The notes under the pieces were generated by a model. The model was given only the letters and a program-made list of their open reading frames with translations. It ran no database searches and was not told where the DNA came from. Made by a program: the position numbers and the translations under genes. A stretch of DNA of 8,246 nt from Oligoflexia bacterium (GTDB lineage Bacteria; Bdellovibrionota; UBA1018; CAIMNF01): assembly GCA_903858975.1 (NCBI GenBank), contig CAIOKW010000122.1:1-8246 (forward strand), in the 5' to 3' direction. Positions 6,071-8,246 of this stretch are shown here, piece after piece. Numbering within the stretch: the first letter of the stretch is position 1; every line of letters starts with the position of its first letter.

Positions 6071-6175
6071 GTTTGTCAATTAGCTCGAGCCTCACTGACT
6101 GAATCCTGACGAAATGCTTACGGGATGCTCATCGTATCAGTTAAATTGTTTGCTAGCCTAGGTTCAGAGGAAACT
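6071..6175 (+). promoter_or_regulatory. spacer between peptidase and lipid operon; Shine-Dalgarno for the acyltransferase
   Basis: A 105-bp gap with no convincing terminator hairpin with a T-run after the peptidase. AGAGGAA at 6166-6172 is placed correctly for the ATG at 6176. TGCTAGCCT at 6151-6159 could be a weak extended -10, but no matching -35 was seen. Whether the lipid genes have their own promoter or read through from the peptidase is undecided. Confidence 0.4.
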
Positions 6176-6952
6176 ATGCAAACACAACTGAATAAATCGG
6201 CATCTCGCTCGCGTGGAATTGATCCTTTTGTAAAATTGGAAATCAAAAATGCGCGTTATTGCATTAAAACGGTCGACCAGATTTATGAACTTGAAAAAGT
6301 ACTGAGCCTTCGTCAGAAAATCTTTGCTTCCGAATACCAACTGGCTGATTTGGGAATGGCTTTCGATATCGATCGCCATGATTTTAAATGTGACCATTTA
6401 ATCATTAAAGAAAATGAAAGCGATCAAATCATTGGTACCTATCGCCTCCTCTGCTCAAGCTTTACGCAAGACTTTTACTCGGCAAATGAATTTCATCTGG
6501 ATGAGTTTCTCTCGGCTCCCGGGGTAAAGCTTGAACTCGGAAGAGCATGTATCGACCCTGAGCACCGTAAAGGATCTGTTTTAAGCCTTCTTTGGCGTGG
6601 GATTGTCCAATATGCACTCGAGACTAAGGCTGACTATCTTTTTGGCTGCTCGAGTGTCAAAACAGAGTCCTACCTCTCATCGCAAAACATTAACGAAGCA
6701 TTAAGGCGTGAAAACAAATGGAGTCTTAATTGGAATATCGGCCCCACTGAGCCCTTCCAATTTACTCCTGAAGAGCGTGCTTCAACTCAGATGGAATCAG
6801 TGGAGCTTCCCTCTCTCTTAAAGAGCTATTTGGGAGCTGGGGCTCAAGTCTATGGTGAGCCCGCCTATGATCGTGAGTTCCACTGCTTGGATTATCTTAC
6901 TATCTTGAAGCTCGCTGAACTGAAGAGCTCTTTTGAGAAACGTTATGGTTGA
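6176..6952 (+). CDS. OlsB-like GNAT N-acyltransferase (amino-acid lipid, first step)
   Basis: Members of this GNAT branch (OlsB type, related in fold to acyl-homoserine-lactone synthases) transfer a 3-hydroxyacyl chain from ACP to the amino group of ornithine or another amino acid, giving a lyso-lipid. From Met 6176 the protein has 258 residues. Landmarks are LRQKIF (45-50), a D/H cluster DIDRHDFKCDHL (64-75), GTYRLL (87-92), ELGRACI (120-126), a GNAT helix with LLWRGIVQYAL, YLFGCSS (154-160) and a closing block LPSLLKSYL...GAQVYGEPAYDREFHCLDYL (211-241). The preferred start has AGAGGAA before it. An upstream in-frame ATG at 6125 would add 17 residues but lacks a binding site. The gene overlaps the next acyltransferase by 8 nt, the classic olsB-olsA arrangement. 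The acceptor amino acid is not provable here. Confidence 0.85.
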   Translation: MQTQLNKSASRSRGIDPFVKLEIKNARYCIKTVDQIYELEKVLSLRQKIFASEYQLADLGMAFDIDRHDFKCDHLIIKENESDQIIGTYRLLCSSFTQDFYSANEFHLDEFLSAPGVKLELGRACIDPEHRKGSVLSLLWRGIVQYALETKADYLFGCSSVKTESYLSSQNINEALRRENKWSLNWNIGPTEPFQFTPEERASTQMESVELPSLLKSYLGAGAQVYGEPAYDREFHCLDYLTILKLAELKSSFEKRYG

Positions 6953-7703
6953 GGCTCGATCTTACTTTAAGTTTTTGAGGGTGATTCTGACTTTTGTAGT
7001 CTTTATGCTTGAGGCAATTCTCCGTGAGGGAGGCTCATTTCTTTTGGGCAATCGTCGATCGACTCACCGACAAATGCAGGCGGAAATGGCTTCGCTCTAT
7101 TCCGATCGAGTTTTAAAGATTCTCAATATTCACCTTGAAACCTCAGACGCTTTTCCTTCAATTCGAAAAGGCTTACTCGTTTGTAACCATTGGTCCTATA
7201 TTGATGTACTCGTGATCGCCAAACTGATTCCGAGCCTTTTCATTACCTCGGTAGAAGTCAAAAACTCGATCGGACTGGGGTGGATTACTCAGCTCGCTGG
7301 ATGCCTGTTTGTCGAGCGTCGTAGCCGATTGAAGCTAGAGTCAGAATCCCAGACCCTTTCAGAAGCCCTCATGGACGGCGTGCCTGTCACACTCTTTCCC
7401 GAAGGTACATCAACCGATGGATCAAAAATTCTTCCGTACCGTGCAGCTCTCTTCCAAAGCGCGATCGATGCGAAGGTCCCCATCCACAACCTTCACATTG
7501 GGTTCGATCATGGGTCTGTGGCATACTATGGCGATTTAGAGTTTGGACCTCACCTGCTTAATCTTTGTAAACAAAAGGAAATCAAAGCAAGGATCTCGTA
7601 TTTGGGAGAGTTAGTGCCTGAGGGTTTTGAAAATCGCAAGACTATTGCACTCCAGAGCTACACTTTAGCTTTGGAGGCTCACTCTCTCGCTTCTCATCAA
7701 TGA
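6945..7703 (+). CDS. PlsC/OlsA-like 1-acyl-sn-glycerol-3-phosphate-type O-acyltransferase
   Basis: A membrane-associated acyltransferase of the PlsC (LPLAT) family. Beside an OlsB-like gene it most likely adds the second acyl chain to a lyso-ornithine lipid (OlsA role), though phosphatidic acid synthesis is possible. From ATG 6945 there are 252 residues. An N-terminal hydrophobic segment (about 9-24) precedes the catalytic NHWSYID (81-87, H82 and D87 as the H-x4-D pair). Then come GCLFVERRSR (119-128), FPEGTSTDG (151-159) and the VPIHNLHIGF strand (178-187), covering the four family motifs. The start sits in the overlap ATGGTTGA with the upstream stop, implying coupling; an in-frame TTG at 6933 is less likely. 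Its stop overlaps the convergent hydrolase stop by 7 bp, where an imperfect hairpin spans both ends. Confidence 0.88.
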   Translation: MVEARSYFKFLRVILTFVVFMLEAILREGGSFLLGNRRSTHRQMQAEMASLYSDRVLKILNIHLETSDAFPSIRKGLLVCNHWSYIDVLVIAKLIPSLFITSVEVKNSIGLGWITQLAGCLFVERRSRLKLESESQTLSEALMDGVPVTLFPEGTSTDGSKILPYRAALFQSAIDAKVPIHNLHIGFDHGSVAYYGDLEFGPHLLNLCKQKEIKARISYLGELVPEGFENRKTIALQSYTLALEAHSLASHQ

Positions 7704-7713
7704 GGAAAGAGTG
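7680..7713. terminator. imperfect inverted repeat across two convergent stop codons
   Basis: CACTCT (7680-7685) pairs with AGAGTG (7708-7713), and CTCAT (7693-7697) with ATGAG (7700-7704), around a 2-base centre and an uneven internal loop of 7 and 3 bases. The structure covers both stops, of the acyltransferase (7703) and the hydrolase (7697). A T-run is lacking on either side, so it is only a weak candidate for a bidirectional terminator. Confidence 0.3.
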
Positions 7714-8246
7714 TTGAATGCCCCTCGGGAGACAAATACATCCCGTACTCGGTATGACCAATATTGGGTACCGTAACAAGATGATGTCGGTGACCTGTAA
7801 ACTCATGATCGAGGTAGGATTTAAAGTTCAAACCTCTCTCATATCTAAAACGCCCCTGTAAAACTGCTGGGCAATCCTCGTCCACTTCAGCCGGATCGGT
7901 GTTCGTATCTGCTGATCCGAGGAGGTAGGTCACATCTCGATTCAGGTATTGTTCAATCAGAATCTGCCTCGACACGCGGGAGAGATATGGGTTTAAGTGA
8001 TCGAGGCCATATTTGTAATCGTTATAAATACAGCTTGAACTTGAAGGAATGGAGAAGCTACTGGAACTATTGGGATCAGGGCGATCTTGATTTAAATAAA
8101 CGTAGGATCCAGGATTAAGAACGATATAGCGAAGACGAACATTCTTCACCTCATTCTCCACTTGATTCGCCAGTGCATACTTTTGGGTGAATTGCCCACC
8201 TGCGGAATGCCCGGTCAGAATCATCTCATTCAAATTTGGAAAGTGC
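7697..8246 (-). CDS. alpha/beta hydrolase, N-terminus beyond the window
   Basis: The reading frame stays open to the last base, so the 5' part lies outside; 182 codons plus stop are visible (7697-8245). It begins HFPNLNEMILTGHSAGG, where GHSAGG is the nucleophile elbow with S14 of this fragment. D113 in LLGSADTNTDP and H164 in PNIGHTEYGM are the likely remaining triad members, at the usual spacing after strands 7 and 8. A Ser-rich insert (SSSSFSIPSSSSC, about 60-72) and two cysteines (C72, C125) suggest an extracytoplasmic enzyme with a disulfide, but the signal peptide region is not visible. Esterase, lipase or other hydrolase activity cannot be told apart. A TTG at 8233 is not the true start, since it falls just before the elbow and would remove half the fold. 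Confidence 0.8.
   Translation of the reverse strand, partial: HFPNLNEMILTGHSAGGQFTQKYALANQVENEVKNVRLRYIVLNPGSYVYLNQDRPDPNSSSSFSIPSSSSCIYNDYKYGLDHLNPYLSRVSRQILIEQYLNRDVTYLLGSADTNTDPAEVDEDCPAVLQGRFRYERGLNFKSYLDHEFTGHRHHLVTVPNIGHTEYGMYLSPEGHSTLFPH

Noticed and set aside
6125..6175. Upstream ATG adding 17 residues to the GNAT acyltransferase
   Set aside because: No Shine-Dalgarno before 6125, whereas AGAGGAA precedes ATG 6176; the extra residues are not part of the domain.
6933..6944. TTG start for the PlsC-like acyltransferase
   Set aside because: It adds four residues only, and ATG 6945 sits in the classic 8-nt overlap with the preceding stop.
8231..8233. TTG as the hydrolase start
   Set aside because: The frame is open to the window edge, and the start would remove everything before the nucleophile elbow.

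Overview
The window reads as accessory chromosomal DNA from a Gram-negative bacterium. Signal peptides, a predicted outer-membrane protein and an ornithine-lipid-type acyltransferase pair support this. The look of the secreted M28 peptidase and of the outer-membrane protein suggests the Bdellovibrionota or a relative. That placement is an impression from protein style, not a database result.

Bases 1 to about 2576 are an IS21-family insertion sequence: istA (DDE transposase) and istB (AAA+ helper) overlap by 92 nt. Its ends carry arrays of ~24-bp units ending in GAGCCAC, four on the left and two on the right in inverse orientation. The window begins inside the left terminus. The right terminus abuts the 3' end of a minus-strand methyltransferase gene, which lacks the last strands of its fold and has Lys where the SAM-ribose acidic residue normally sits. 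It looks damaged by the insertion.

From 2585 to 3647 (minus) lie a small 2-oxoglutarate/Fe(II) dioxygenase gene and, overlapping it by 8 nt, the methyltransferase: a probable tailoring operon of unknown substrate. A 133-bp divergent spacer with three inverted repeats separates it from a plus-strand 29-codon gene (3781-3870). That gene encodes a one-helix membrane microprotein behind a strong Shine-Dalgarno. Its 3' end overlaps, antisense, the 3' end of a minus-strand gene for an exported, probably beta-barrel protein (3833-4957).

A second divergent spacer (4958-5053) leads to a secreted M28 zinc peptidase (5054-6070). It has no Shine-Dalgarno, and its best sigma-70-like promoter would start transcription on the ATG itself, so the mRNA is probably leaderless. 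Next comes a two-gene lipid operon (6176-7700): an OlsB-like GNAT N-acyltransferase and a PlsC/OlsA-like O-acyltransferase, overlapping by 8 nt, likely making ornithine lipid or another amino-acid lipid. It converges, with a 7-bp overlap, on a minus-strand alpha/beta hydrolase gene cut off by the window end.

No rRNA, tRNA, CRISPR array or prophage gene was seen. The best candidates for something undescribed are the dioxygenase-methyltransferase cassette with its divergent microprotein, the leaderless peptidase gene, and the six-unit IS ends.
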